Source: NCEH01 sp040049195 (GTDB lineage: Bacteria; Pseudomonadota; Alphaproteobacteria; Rhizobiales; Xanthobacteraceae). Taken from it: a stretch of DNA of 64,000 bases. This document shows, piece after piece, positions 51,913-63,761 of this stretch. The notes under the pieces are model-generated. The model searched no databases. It worked only from the letters and a program-made list of their open reading frames with translations, and was not told the origin of the DNA. The DNA is taken from assembly GCF_040049195.1 (NCBI RefSeq), contig NZ_JBDZDL010000001.1; one strand, written 5' to 3'. Position numbers and translations under genes: made by a program. Every line of letters starts with the position of its first letter. Position 1 is the stretch's first letter.

Positions 51913-53184
51913 TCAACGCGCTTGGGAGTTGGGCGCTGCGTTCGCCTGCGCCCCTCCGGTCTTGGGCATGATGACGACCTTCGTGCCGACCTTGACGCGG
52001 TCGAACAGGTCTTCCACGTCCGCGTTCAGCATGCGGAAGCAACCGGAGGACACGAACTTGCCGATGGTCTGCGGCTCGTTGGTGCCGTGAATGCGATACT
52101 CGGTGCCGCCGAGATAAAGCGTGCGCGCGCCGAGCGGATTGCCGGGGCCGCCCGCCATGAAGCGCGGCAGATAGGGCTGGCGGGTGATCATCTCAGAAGG
52201 CGGGCGCCAATCGGCCCATTCCGCCTTGCGGGTGATCTTCTCCGTGCCGGCCCAGGTGAAGCCTTCACGTCCGACACCGATGCCGTATCGAATCGCCTTG
52301 CCGCCACCCTGAACCAGATAGAGATAGGTGTTCGACGTATCGATCACGATCGTGCCGGGTGGCTGGGTGCTGGGGAAGTCCACCGTCTGGCGGCGGAAGC
52401 GCTCGGGCACCGGCTCGCTCGGATCGACATTCTCGATGCGCGGGCCGGACGGCGCTTCCTGCGTGCCGGGCACGACGGCAGCGTTTGCCCCATACACGCC
52501 GGACGGCGGTGCACCGGCCGGTCCTGGCGCTGCGCTGCCATAGGAGGCCGTCTGGGGCTGCACGTAACCTTGCTGCGGCTGGACGTAGCCCTGTTGCGGC
52601 TGGACATATCCCTGCTGGAGCGCCTGAGCCCGCAGCGCATCCTGCTGGGCGGAGGTGGGCGGCTCATCCGAAGCCTGGGGCTGCACATAGCCTTGGGGCT
52701 GCTGCACATAACCCTGCGGCTGCTGGACATAGCCGGGCTGGGGCTGGACATAGCCCTGCGGCGCGTTGGTGCCGTGCGCGCCCTGGGAAGCATAGCCACC
52801 CTGCGGGGCATAGCTGCCTTGGGGGGCAATCGAGATCGGCTGGTTGCTGGGGGCGGCGGCCTGGACGGGCGCGCCCTGCGGATAGCCCTGGGGCGCCGGC
52901 TGGGCATAGCCGGGCGCGGAATAGGTGGGAGCCTGAACGCTGCCGGGCGGCGGCGCGATGGGCGCGCTCTGCACGGCGTCGTTGCGCGTCGCGGGGCGCG
53001 CATAAGGATCGTTGTAGCCGGGGACGCTTCCCGACGGCTCGGGAGCGATGGCGCCCGTCGGCTCGTCTTCATCCACCGCCGCGGCCGCGGGGATATAATA
53101 CCGGCTTTGGACGGGCTGAGCCTGTGCCGAAGCAGCCAGGACGGAGATCCCAAGGGCGGAGAGGAGTGTGTTGCGCAGCGTCAT
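51913..53184 (-). CDS. L,D-transpeptidase (YkuD/ErfK type) with Gln/Tyr-rich repeat region
   Basis: A 423-residue exported cell-wall enzyme. After the signal peptide (ALGISVLAASAQAQ), residues about 30-250 are low complexity, with many copies of GYVQPQ or GYVQQPQ. The catalytic domain (about 280-405) has IVIDTSNTYLYLVQGGGKA, YRIHGTNEPQTIG and FVSSGCFRMLNADV, with the conserved His and catalytic Cys. It forms 3-3 crosslinks in peptidoglycan or attaches proteins to it. The repeat region may span or bind the wall; length variation there between strains is likely. Confidence 0.93.
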   Translation of the reverse strand: MTLRNTLLSALGISVLAASAQAQPVQSRYYIPAAAAVDEDEPTGAIAPEPSGSVPGYNDPYARPATRNDAVQSAPIAPPPGSVQAPTYSAPGYAQPAPQGYPQGAPVQAAAPSNQPISIAPQGSYAPQGGYASQGAHGTNAPQGYVQPQPGYVQQPQGYVQQPQGYVQPQASDEPPTSAQQDALRAQALQQGYVQPQQGYVQPQQGYVQPQTASYGSAAPGPAGAPPSGVYGANAAVVPGTQEAPSGPRIENVDPSEPVPERFRRQTVDFPSTQPPGTIVIDTSNTYLYLVQGGGKAIRYGIGVGREGFTWAGTEKITRKAEWADWRPPSEMITRQPYLPRFMAGGPGNPLGARTLYLGGTEYRIHGTNEPQTIGKFVSSGCFRMLNADVEDLFDRVKVGTKVVIMPKTGGAQANAAPNSQAR

Positions 53185-53501
53185 GGGATTCGTTGTTAAT
53201 CCTGAAACGTGACGAAATTGGAAACGATCGGAATTTTTTCAGCTCACCGTTTTGCGGGCCTTGCATGCCCGAGCGTCAGACGCCCGTGCGATGTTTCAAG
53301 CTCGCAGCCCCATGATCCCCATCGCTTCCATAACAACCTGAGGGCACCGACTGTTCCCTTGAACTCGTAACGTTCGGCGGCGGGCCGCGCAACGCAAAGA
53401 CGTCTTGGTAACCCATTCGTGGTGCAATCCTGACATGCGTTGCAGGCGGGTAACGGTCGTGGCGCTTGAAAACGGTCGCGGATCAATATAAAGATATCTT
53501 T
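53185..53501. other. Divergent region between the transpeptidase and the methionine operon
   Basis: A 317-base gap containing both promoters. On the plus strand TTGAAA at 53466 and TATAAA at 53487 (15-base spacer) precede the ArsR-methyltransferase gene, overlapping the palindrome at 53488-53503. AT-rich bases at 53190-53240 precede the transpeptidase. No small gene was seen. Confidence 0.45.
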
Positions 53502-53503
53502 AT
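53488..53503 (+). promoter_or_regulatory. Perfect palindrome ATAAAGATATCTTTAT overlapping the start codon
   Basis: A 16-base perfect dyad covering the putative -10 element and the ATG at 53502 of the ArsR-type gene. ArsR-family regulators of methionine metabolism (SahR/SamR groups) bind AT-rich palindromes of this kind, so autoregulation of the operon is likely. Which ligand releases it is inference (SAH or SAM). Confidence 0.7.
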
Positions 53504-54521
53504 GTCTTTAGTTGGCCATGATCTCACGACGAAGCCGCTGTCGTACGCCGTCCTCCTGGAGGGCCTCAAGGCGGCCGGGGAGGACACGCGCCTGCGTCTG
53601 CTCGCCGTGCTCGGCGAGGCGGAGCTGACGGTGTCCGACCTGACGGAGATTCTCGGCCAATCCCAGCCACGCATTTCCCGGCACCTGAAGTTGCTGGCCG
53701 ACGCGGGCCTGGTCGAGCGTCACCGGGAGGCGAGCTGGATGTTCTACCGCCGCGCCGCCGAAGGGCCGGGCGCGTGCCTCGCGAGCATCCTGCTTCAATT
53801 GCTCGATCCTCTGGACGATGTGGCGCGGCGCGACCGCGAGCGCCTTGCCGAGGTGCGGGCCGCCCGCGCCCAGGCGGCGCAGACCTATTTCGCCGCCCAT
53901 GCCGCCCAATGGGACGCCATCCGCAGTCTCCATGTGCCCGAGACGGCGGTTGAGGCGGCGGTGCGCGAGGCCCTGTCCGGACGCCCCATCGACTCCCTTC
54001 TCGATCTCGGCACCGGCACCGGCCGCATGCTGGAGCTGTTCGCCCCCGAGATCGGCCGCGGCCTCGGTATCGACCTCTCACCGGACATGCTGGGCATCGC
54101 CCGCGCCCATCTGGAGCAGGCGGGCATTCGCAATTGCTCGGTCCGCCAGGGCGATATCTACAATCTCGCCATGCCGCGCGACAGCTTCGATGCCATCATC
54201 GTCCATCAGGTGCTGCACTTCCTGGACGATGCCGGGCGCGCGGTGCGCGAGGCGGCGCGCCTGCTGCGGCCCGGCGGCCGCCTGCTGGTGATCGATTTCG
54301 CGCCGCACGACCTGGAATTCCTACGCGAGGCCCATGCCCACCGCCGGCTCGGATTCTCCGCCGAGGCGGTGGAAAACTGGCTGGCCCAGGCCGGGCTCGT
54401 GCCGACCCTGCATCGCCTGCTCGCCCCCGAGCGCGGCGGCGGCGATGCGCTGACCGTATCCTTATGGCTCGCCCGCGACCCCCGCGTCGCCGAAGCCCAA
54501 GAACAGAGAGAGGTTGCGTGA
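53502..54521 (+). CDS. ArsR-type regulator fused to a SAM-dependent methyltransferase
   Basis: A 339-residue fusion. Residues about 15-95 form an ArsR winged helix (LKAAGEDTRLRLLAVLGEAELTVSDLTEIL, GQSQPRISRHLKLLADAGLVERH). Residues about 145-330 form a class I methyltransferase (LLDLGTGTGRMLELFAPE, DLSPDMLGIARAHL, DAIIVHQVLHFLDD, LLVIDFAPHD). Adjacent metF and metH and the start-overlapping palindrome suggest a methionine-cycle regulator whose methyltransferase fold senses SAH or SAM. The metF start overlaps its stop by one base. The ATG at 53502 is preferred to a TTG at 53466; with the -10 where it appears to be, the mRNA may have almost no leader. Confidence 0.88.
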   Translation: MSLVGHDLTTKPLSYAVLLEGLKAAGEDTRLRLLAVLGEAELTVSDLTEILGQSQPRISRHLKLLADAGLVERHREASWMFYRRAAEGPGACLASILLQLLDPLDDVARRDRERLAEVRAARAQAAQTYFAAHAAQWDAIRSLHVPETAVEAAVREALSGRPIDSLLDLGTGTGRMLELFAPEIGRGLGIDLSPDMLGIARAHLEQAGIRNCSVRQGDIYNLAMPRDSFDAIIVHQVLHFLDDAGRAVREAARLLRPGGRLLVIDFAPHDLEFLREAHAHRRLGFSAEAVENWLAQAGLVPTLHRLLAPERGGGDALTVSLWLARDPRVAEAQEQREVA

Positions 54522-55444
54522 TGGCCGGGCCGATCCGAGCGAGCCGGGAAATTGGCAAGGCGCCGGTGGGCGTCTCGTTTGAATTCTTCCCGCCCAAGAC
54601 CGAGGAGATGGAGCGCAATCTGTGGGCCAGCGTCGCGCGCCTTGCCCCACTTGCCCCCCGCTTCGTCTCCGTCACCTACGGGGCGGGCGGTTCCACCCGC
54701 GAGCGCACCCACGCCACCGTCGAACGGCTGGTGCGCGAGACCGACCTTGCTCCCGCCGCCCATCTCACCTGCGTCGACGCGACCCGTGCCGAGATCGACG
54801 ACGTGGTGCGCGCCTATGCCAAGGCCGGCGTGAAGCACATCGTTGCTTTGCGCGGCGATCCCACCAGCGGGGTGGGCACGAAATATGAGCCGCACCCGGA
54901 CGGCTATGCCCATGCCTGCGATCTGGTCGCCGGCATCCGCAAGCTCGGGGATTTCGAGGTCTCCGTCTCGGCCTATCCCGAGAAGCATCCCGAAAGCCCC
55001 AGCATCGACGCCGATATCGATTATCTGAAGGAGAAGGTGGACAACGGGGCGACCCGAGCCATCACCCAGTTCTTCTTCGATAACGACGTCTATTTCCGCT
55101 ATCTGGACAAGGTCCGCGCGCGCGGCATCGACATTCCGATCCTGCCCGGTATCCTGCCGGTGACCAATTTCAAACAGGCGGCGAACTTCGCCGCCCGCAC
55201 CGGCGCGAGCGTTCCGGACTGGCTCGCCAAGCGTTTCGAAGGGCTCGACAACGATCCCGAGACGCGCAAGCTGATCGCTGCCGCCGTGGCCGCCGAGCAG
55301 GCGACCGATCTGGTTGACCGCGGCGTCGGCGATATCCACTTCTATACGCTCAACCGCGCCGACCTGGTCTATGCCATCTGCCATCTGCTCGGCCTTCGGG
55401 ACAAGGGCGTGGCCAGCACGGCGCCGCAGGCCATCGCCGTGTGA
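54521..55444 (+). CDS. metF: 5,10-methylenetetrahydrofolate reductase
   Basis: A 307-residue FAD enzyme with VSFEFFPPKTEEMERNLW, FVSVTYGAGGSTRERTHATV, HLTCVDATRAEIDDVV, HIVALRGDPTSG, ITQFFFDNDVYFRYLD and PILPGILPVTNF, all typical of MetF. It makes 5-methyl-THF, the methyl donor for MetH encoded next. It is translationally coupled to the regulator (TGATG). Confidence 0.96.
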   Translation: MAGPIRASREIGKAPVGVSFEFFPPKTEEMERNLWASVARLAPLAPRFVSVTYGAGGSTRERTHATVERLVRETDLAPAAHLTCVDATRAEIDDVVRAYAKAGVKHIVALRGDPTSGVGTKYEPHPDGYAHACDLVAGIRKLGDFEVSVSAYPEKHPESPSIDADIDYLKEKVDNGATRAITQFFFDNDVYFRYLDKVRARGIDIPILPGILPVTNFKQAANFAARTGASVPDWLAKRFEGLDNDPETRKLIAAAVAAEQATDLVDRGVGDIHFYTLNRADLVYAICHLLGLRDKGVASTAPQAIAV

Positions 55445-55457
55445 TGTTTCGCATTTG

Positions 55458-55476
55458 CGGGCGGCGTCGCCGCCCG
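55458..55476. other. Short strong hairpin between metF and metH
   Basis: CGGGCGGCG, T, CGCCGCCCG: perfect 9-bp arms; folding would open about five bases as loop. It lies 13 bases after the metF stop without a T-run, so it may reduce or stabilise the downstream message. Confidence 0.4.
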
Positions 55477-55541
55477 TGCGGTCCGGGCCGTCGACCCCGG
55501 CAGACGATTCAATGCTTCCCAGACGGGATCAGTGGTGCACC

Positions 55542-59273
<3,732 letters not shown>

Positions 59274-59334
59274 GGCGGGGGCCGGAGCGAAGGCGAGGAC
59301 CCACATGCGCCTTCAGCCCGCGCCATCGCGCAAT

Positions 59335-59367
59335 AAAAAAGCCGAGGCACGCAGCCTCGGCTTTTTT
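59335..59367. terminator. Bidirectional intrinsic terminator between metH and guaB
   Basis: AAAAAAGCCGAGGC and GCCTCGGCTTTTTT around a 5-base loop; it ends metH on the plus strand and guaB on the minus strand. The symmetric A- and T-tracts make it the clearest terminator in the window. Confidence 0.93.
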
Positions 59368-59423
59368 CGATCCGGACGTGCGATCGCTGACGCGGCAAGC
59401 GTGTCAGCGCGAGCGCGCTTCCC

Positions 59424-60947
59424 TCAGATCCCGCTCATGGGATAGTTCGGGCTCTCGCGGGTGATGGTCACGTCGTGCACGTGGCTTTCGCGCAGGCCGG
59501 CGGAGGAGATGCGCACGAAGCGCGCCTTCTCGCGGAATTCGGCCAGATCCGCGCCGCCCACATAGCCCATGGCGGCGCGCAGGCCGCCGGAGAGCTGGTG
59601 CAGCACGGCGGACACCGGGCCCTTATAGGCGACCTGCCCCTCGATGCCCTCCGGCACCAGCTTCAGCGTGTCGCGCACTTCCGCCTGGAAATAGCGGTCC
59701 GCCGAGCCGCGCGACATGGCGCCCACCGAGCCCATGCCGCGATAGGATTTGTACGAGCGGCCCTGGAACAGGAACACTTCGCCCGGGCTCTCGTCGGTGC
59801 CGGCCAGCAGCGAGCCGATCATGGCGCAGGAGGCGCCGGCGGCGAGCGCCTTGGCGAGGTCGCCGGAATATTTGATGCCGCCGTCGGCGATCACAGGCGT
59901 GTTGGTGGCCTGGGCCGCCTCCACCGCATCCATCACGGCGGTGAGCTGGGGCACGCCGACGCCGGCGACGATGCGGGTGGTGCAGATGGAGCCGGGGCCG
60001 ATGCCGACCTTGATGGCGTCCGCCCCGGCGTCGATCAGCGCCTTGGCGCCGTCGGCGGTGGCGATGTTGCCGGCCAGGATCTGCGTGGTGTTGGACAGGC
60101 GCTTGATGCGCTCCACCTGGTCCAGCACCTTGCGGGAATGGCCGTGGGCGGTATCGACCACCACCAGATCGACGCCAGCGTCGATGAGGCGTTCGGTGCG
60201 CTCATAGCCGTCCTCGCCCACCGTGGTGGCGGCGGCGACGCGCAGGCGGCCCTGCTCGTCCTTGGCGGCGTTGGGATTGGCGACCGCCTTCTCGATGTCC
60301 TTCACCGTGATCAGGCCGACGCAGCGATAATCATTGTCCACCACCAGCAGCTTCTCGATGCGGTGGTGATGCAGCAGGCGCTTGGCTTCGCTCTGGTTGA
60401 CGCCCTCGTCGACGGTGATGAGCTTGTCCTTGGTCATCAGCTCGGCGACGCGCTGGGTGGGCTCGGTGGCGAAGCGCACGTCGCGGTTGGTCAGGATGCC
60501 GACCAGCTTGCCGCCGCGCCCATTGGAGCCGCGCTCCACCACCGGAATGCCGGAGATGGAATAGCGCTTCATCAGCGCCAGGGCGTCGGCGAGCGTGTCG
60601 TCGGGGTGGATGGTGACGGGATTGACCACCATGCCCGATTCGAACTTCTTCACCTGCCGCACATGCTCGGCCTGGATTTCCGGCGTGAGGTTGCGGTGGA
60701 TGACGCCGATGCCGCCGGCCTGGGCCATGGCGATGGCGAGGCGCGATTCGGTCACCGTGTCCATCGCCGCGGACAGGATGGGAATGTTGAGCGTGATGGT
60801 GGAGGTGAGGCGGCTGATCAGCTTCACATCGCCGGGCATGACTTCCGACGGGCCGGGCAGCAGCAGCACGTCGTCGAAGGTCAGCGCTTCACGAAAGGGC
60901 GAACCGGAAATGGGGTGGATCGAGCCGGGCACGCTGGGCGACGACAT
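59424..60947 (-). CDS. guaB: IMP dehydrogenase
   Basis: A 507-residue enzyme of GMP synthesis. EALTFDDVLLLPGPSEV starts the barrel, two CBS domains lie at about 100-225 (MKRYSISGIPVVE, HHHRIEKLLVVD), and the catalytic loop is GIGPGSICTTR. GGIKYSGDLAKALAAGA and GMGSVGAMSRGSADRYF complete the IMP site and flap region. AAGGAG precedes the ATG at 60947; the longer frame to 61073 lacks family sequence. Product GTP-pool genes are not nearby. Confidence 0.97.
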   Translation of the reverse strand: MSSPSVPGSIHPISGSPFREALTFDDVLLLPGPSEVMPGDVKLISRLTSTITLNIPILSAAMDTVTESRLAIAMAQAGGIGVIHRNLTPEIQAEHVRQVKKFESGMVVNPVTIHPDDTLADALALMKRYSISGIPVVERGSNGRGGKLVGILTNRDVRFATEPTQRVAELMTKDKLITVDEGVNQSEAKRLLHHHRIEKLLVVDNDYRCVGLITVKDIEKAVANPNAAKDEQGRLRVAAATTVGEDGYERTERLIDAGVDLVVVDTAHGHSRKVLDQVERIKRLSNTTQILAGNIATADGAKALIDAGADAIKVGIGPGSICTTRIVAGVGVPQLTAVMDAVEAAQATNTPVIADGGIKYSGDLAKALAAGASCAMIGSLLAGTDESPGEVFLFQGRSYKSYRGMGSVGAMSRGSADRYFQAEVRDTLKLVPEGIEGQVAYKGPVSAVLHQLSGGLRAAMGYVGGADLAEFREKARFVRISSAGLRESHVHDVTITRESPNYPMSGI

Positions 60948-61349
60948 GGCCAACTCCTTGAAGTGAGCGCGGCCGAGCGTCCGGCCGGGAAGAAGGAAAC
61001 GCTGCGGAAAAGCTCGTCCCGCCAGCGTTATCGAGTTGGCGGTGGCGCATACCATGGCCGCGCGACGATTCAAAGACCTGCTGATACGCTTCCCCCATGC
61101 GTCCGGCGCAGAGGCGCCTTGCGGTGCGATGCGCGGGGCGGCCGCCTGCGCCCCGCAGCGCGGGCCGCGCGTGATGCATCTAAAATATACATAGCGATAT
61201 CAATATCTTATATGGATATGCCGGGATCAATTCCTGATCGACATTTCTTGGGCATGCTCTAATGTCGCCACGCCCGCCCGAAAGGCACGTCCGCGTGAGC
61301 GGGCCGCACCGTTCGGCGCGAGCGGGATATCGCGGCAAGGAATGCGCGC
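60948..61349. other. Divergent region between guaB and nnrU
   Basis: A 402-base gap. The guaB side is GC-rich with a candidate promoter at 61046-61073. The nnrU side holds an AT-rich island (about 61178-61220) with GATAT-CA-ATATC at 61196-61207 and GATCA-ATTCC-TGATC at 61225-61239, possible regulator sites. No gene was supported. Confidence 0.45.
61046..61073 (-). promoter_or_regulatory. Candidate sigma-70 promoter of guaB
   Basis: On the minus strand TTGAAT (61073-61068), a 16-base spacer, then TATGCG (61051-61046). It would start transcription about 90 bases before the guaB ATG. Confidence 0.35.
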
Positions 61350-61919
61350 ATGTACATGATGCTGTTCGGGCTCGTCTTGTTGCTGGGCGTCCATGTGCTG
61401 GTCAGCCTGCGGGGGATGCGGGCTCAGCTCATTGCCCGCCTCGGCGAGGGGCAATACAAGGGATTCTTCTCGCTCGTCGCGGTCAGCGGCCTCCTGCTCA
61501 CGGCTTATGGATTCGCACTGTGGCGCGCGGCGGGCTCGGCCCCGATCTGGGATCCGCCGCTGTTCATGCGGCACATCACCATGCTGCTGATGCTGTTCGC
61601 CGCGATCGCAGGCGTGGCGGCCTATGTGCCGAGCCACATCAAGGCGAAGCTCAAGCACCCGCTGCTGGTGGCGGTGAAGGTGTGGGCGCTGGCCCATCTG
61701 CTGGCCAATGGCGATATCGCCTCCATGGTCCTGTTCGGCTCGGTGCTCGCCTGGGCCGTCTATGACCGCATCTCGCTGAAGCGCCGGGGCGACCCGCTGC
61801 CGGTGGCGCCGCAGGGCTATCGGGGCGACATGCTGGCGGTGGCCGGCGGGCTGGTCGCCTATCTTCTGCTCGCCTTCGTTTTTCATCCCTATGTCGTCGG
61901 CGTGCCCGTCATGGGCTGA
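61350..61919 (+). CDS. nnrU: NnrU-family membrane protein
   Basis: A 189-residue protein with about five hydrophobic helices and the NnrU features LLLGVHVLVSLRGMRAQLIARLGEG, YKGFFSLVAVSGLLL, HPLLVAVKVWALAHLLANGD and LAWAVYDRISLKRRG. NnrU relates to eukaryotic 15-cis-zeta-carotene isomerase and is often encoded near denitrification genes, though none is present here. Its role is unclear. AAGGAATGCGC precedes the ATG. It is followed by panB after 72 bases. Confidence 0.9.
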   Translation: MYMMLFGLVLLLGVHVLVSLRGMRAQLIARLGEGQYKGFFSLVAVSGLLLTAYGFALWRAAGSAPIWDPPLFMRHITMLLMLFAAIAGVAAYVPSHIKAKLKHPLLVAVKVWALAHLLANGDIASMVLFGSVLAWAVYDRISLKRRGDPLPVAPQGYRGDMLAVAGGLVAYLLLAFVFHPYVVGVPVMG

Positions 61920-61991
61920 CTTTTCGGGCGGGCCGCGCGCCGGGTCCCCGCCCATCCAGGCTTCAAGCAAAAACATATCGAGGAACGCGTC

Positions 61992-62819
61992 ATGTCCATT
62001 CAAGCCGACGCCAAGCGCGTCACCGCGCCGGAAATCTTCGCGCGCAAGGGCGGGGACCCCATCGTCTGCCTGACCTCCTATCACGCCCATACCGCCCAAT
62101 TGCTGGATCGCCATGTGGATGTGATCCTCGTGGGCGACAGCCTGGGCATGGTGATGCACGGGCTGGAAACCACCGTGCCGGTCACGGTGGAGATGATGAT
62201 CGTGCATGGTCGCGCCGTGGTGCGCGGCACCAAGCGGGCGTTGATCGTCGTGGACCTTCCGTTCGGCAGCTATGAGGCGAGCCCGGTGGAGGCCTTCCAC
62301 ACCGCCGCCCGCGTGCTCAAGGAAACCGGCGCCGGCGCGGTGAAGCTGGAAGGCGGCGTGCGCATGGCCGAGACCGTGCGATTCCTGGTGGACCGCGGCG
62401 TTCCGGTGATGGGGCATGTGGGCCTCACGCCCCAGGCGATCAACACGCTCGGCTCGTTCAAGGCCCGCGGCCGCGACGATGCGGAGGCCGCCTCCATCGT
62501 GGAGGATGCCCGCGCGGTGGCCGATGCCGGGGCCTTCTCCATCGTTCTGGAAGCCATGGCCGAGCCGGTGGCGCGTCGCATCACGCAGGAAATCCCGACG
62601 CCGACCATCGGCATCGGCGGCAGCCCCGCCTGCGACGGCCAGATCCTGGTGTTGGAAGACATGCTCGGCCTCGGCCAGCGGGTGCCCAAGTTCGTCAAGA
62701 AATATGCCGAGCTGGGCCCGGCCATCGAACAGGCGGTGGCCAATTATGCCGACGAGGTGCGCGCCCGCACCTTCCCCGGCCCCGAGCATACCTATGCGCC
62801 CAAGGTGCCGAAGGCGTGA
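61992..62819 (+). CDS. panB: 3-methyl-2-oxobutanoate hydroxymethyltransferase
   Basis: A 275-residue enzyme of pantothenate synthesis. CLTSYHAHTAQLLDRHVDVILVGDSLGMV contains the metal-binding aspartate, followed by VKLEGGVRMAETV, VMGHVGLTPQAINTLG, GIGGSPACDGQILVLEDMLG. The alanine-containing SYHAH in place of SYDYP-type sequence is a known variant seen in some alphaproteobacteria. It adds a hydroxymethyl group from methylene-THF to ketoisovalerate. GAGGAACGC precedes the ATG. Confidence 0.95.
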   Translation: MSIQADAKRVTAPEIFARKGGDPIVCLTSYHAHTAQLLDRHVDVILVGDSLGMVMHGLETTVPVTVEMMIVHGRAVVRGTKRALIVVDLPFGSYEASPVEAFHTAARVLKETGAGAVKLEGGVRMAETVRFLVDRGVPVMGHVGLTPQAINTLGSFKARGRDDAEAASIVEDARAVADAGAFSIVLEAMAEPVARRITQEIPTPTIGIGGSPACDGQILVLEDMLGLGQRVPKFVKKYAELGPAIEQAVANYADEVRARTFPGPEHTYAPKVPKA

Positions 62820-62867
62820 GCCGGCTGGCAGGCGGGGGCGCAATCCTTGCCGAAATCGTGACGCACA

Positions 62868-62892
62868 CCCTCTCCCGCCTGCGGGGGAGGGG
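62868..62892. repeat. Interspersed palindromic repeat between panB and the beta-lactamase
   Basis: CCCTCTCCCGC, CT, GCGGGGGAGGGG. It is the best-preserved copy of the family seen at 9-32, 78-102 and 38204-38238. Its presence here argues that the coding start of the next gene lies after it. Confidence 0.6.
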
Positions 62893-62908
62893 CGCGGCGC
62901 GGCATGCG

Positions 62909-63754
62909 ATGCGCGGGTTCGCCCTTCGCGCGCCCGGCGGCACGTGGGCGCTGGCCGCGCTCGCCCTGCCGCTTCTGCTGGCACCGGCGGCTCAGGCGGC
63001 CGAGGATTGCCTTCTGGTGACCGAGCTGAAAAGCGCCCAGGTGGTGGCGAAACAGGGGCTATGCGCAAGCCGCCATTCCCCCGCCTCCACCTTCAAGATC
63101 GCTTTGGCGCTCATGGGCTATGACAGCGGCATATTGAAGAGCGCGACGGCGCCGGTGTTCACCACCGAGCCGGGGCTCGCGGTAGGCGAGGGCGCGCAGA
63201 AGGAGACCTGGGCCGGGCCCCAGACGCCGCAGAGCTGGATGAAGAATTCCGTCGTCTGGTATTCGCAGGTGCTCACCCGCAAGCTCGGGGCCGAGAAACT
63301 CGCCGGCTATGTGAAGGGGTTCGCCTATGGCAATGAGAACCTTTCCGGCGATCCCGGCAAGGACAACGGGCTGATCCGCGCCTGGCTGTCCTCATCGCTC
63401 CAGATCTCGCCGCGCGAGCAGGTCGACTTCCTGCGCAAGATGCTGAAGGGCGAACTTCCCGTCAGCGCCGAGGCCGTCGACAAGACCATCGCCCTGCTCA
63501 AGGCGCCCGAGGAGCCGGCCGGCTATCTGCTCTATGGCAAGACGGGCTCGGGATTCCTGCAGCTGAACGACGGCTCGCTGGACCGGACGCGCCCGTTCGG
63601 CTGGTTCGTCGGCTGGGCGGAGAAGGGCGGACGGACGTTCGTCTTCACGCGCTTCATGTCCCTCGATTTCGCGGTGGATGAATCGCTGGGCCTGCGCGCG
63701 CGCCGGCAGGCGTTGATGGCGCTGGAGCCCGTGCTCCAGGCCCAGGCTCGCTGA
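62909..63754 (+). CDS. Class D (OXA-type) beta-lactamase
   Basis: A 281-residue exported serine beta-lactamase-like protein. After the signal peptide (ALAALALPLLLAPAAQAAEDC) all class D motifs are present in order: HSPASTFKIAL (S-x-x-K, with the lysine that is carboxylated), KNSVVWYSQ (S-x-V), FAYGNEN (Y-G-N), YGKTGSG (K-T-G) and the WFVGW motif. It should hydrolyse penicillins, oxacillin or carbapenems, but the spectrum is not readable. The related BlaR sensor domain is excluded because no membrane or metalloprotease part is attached. A GTG at 62816 overlaps the panB stop, but would encode the repeat at 62868; the ATG at 62909 is preferred. Confidence 0.9.
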   Translation: MRGFALRAPGGTWALAALALPLLLAPAAQAAEDCLLVTELKSAQVVAKQGLCASRHSPASTFKIALALMGYDSGILKSATAPVFTTEPGLAVGEGAQKETWAGPQTPQSWMKNSVVWYSQVLTRKLGAEKLAGYVKGFAYGNENLSGDPGKDNGLIRAWLSSSLQISPREQVDFLRKMLKGELPVSAEAVDKTIALLKAPEEPAGYLLYGKTGSGFLQLNDGSLDRTRPFGWFVGWAEKGGRTFVFTRFMSLDFAVDESLGLRARRQALMALEPVLQAQAR

Positions 63755-63761
63755 GGCGGCC

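Noticed and set aside
55445..55541. Riboswitch upstream of metH
   Set aside because: No cobalamin or SAM riboswitch core was found; only a short hairpin.
61178..61220. Further ModE-type or FNR-type site before nnrU
   Set aside because: The AT-rich sequence has short dyads but matches neither consensus well.
62816..62908. GTG start overlapping the panB stop for the beta-lactamase
   Set aside because: It would place a dispersed palindromic repeat inside the coding sequence and put about 31 extra residues before the signal peptide. It remains possible but less likely.
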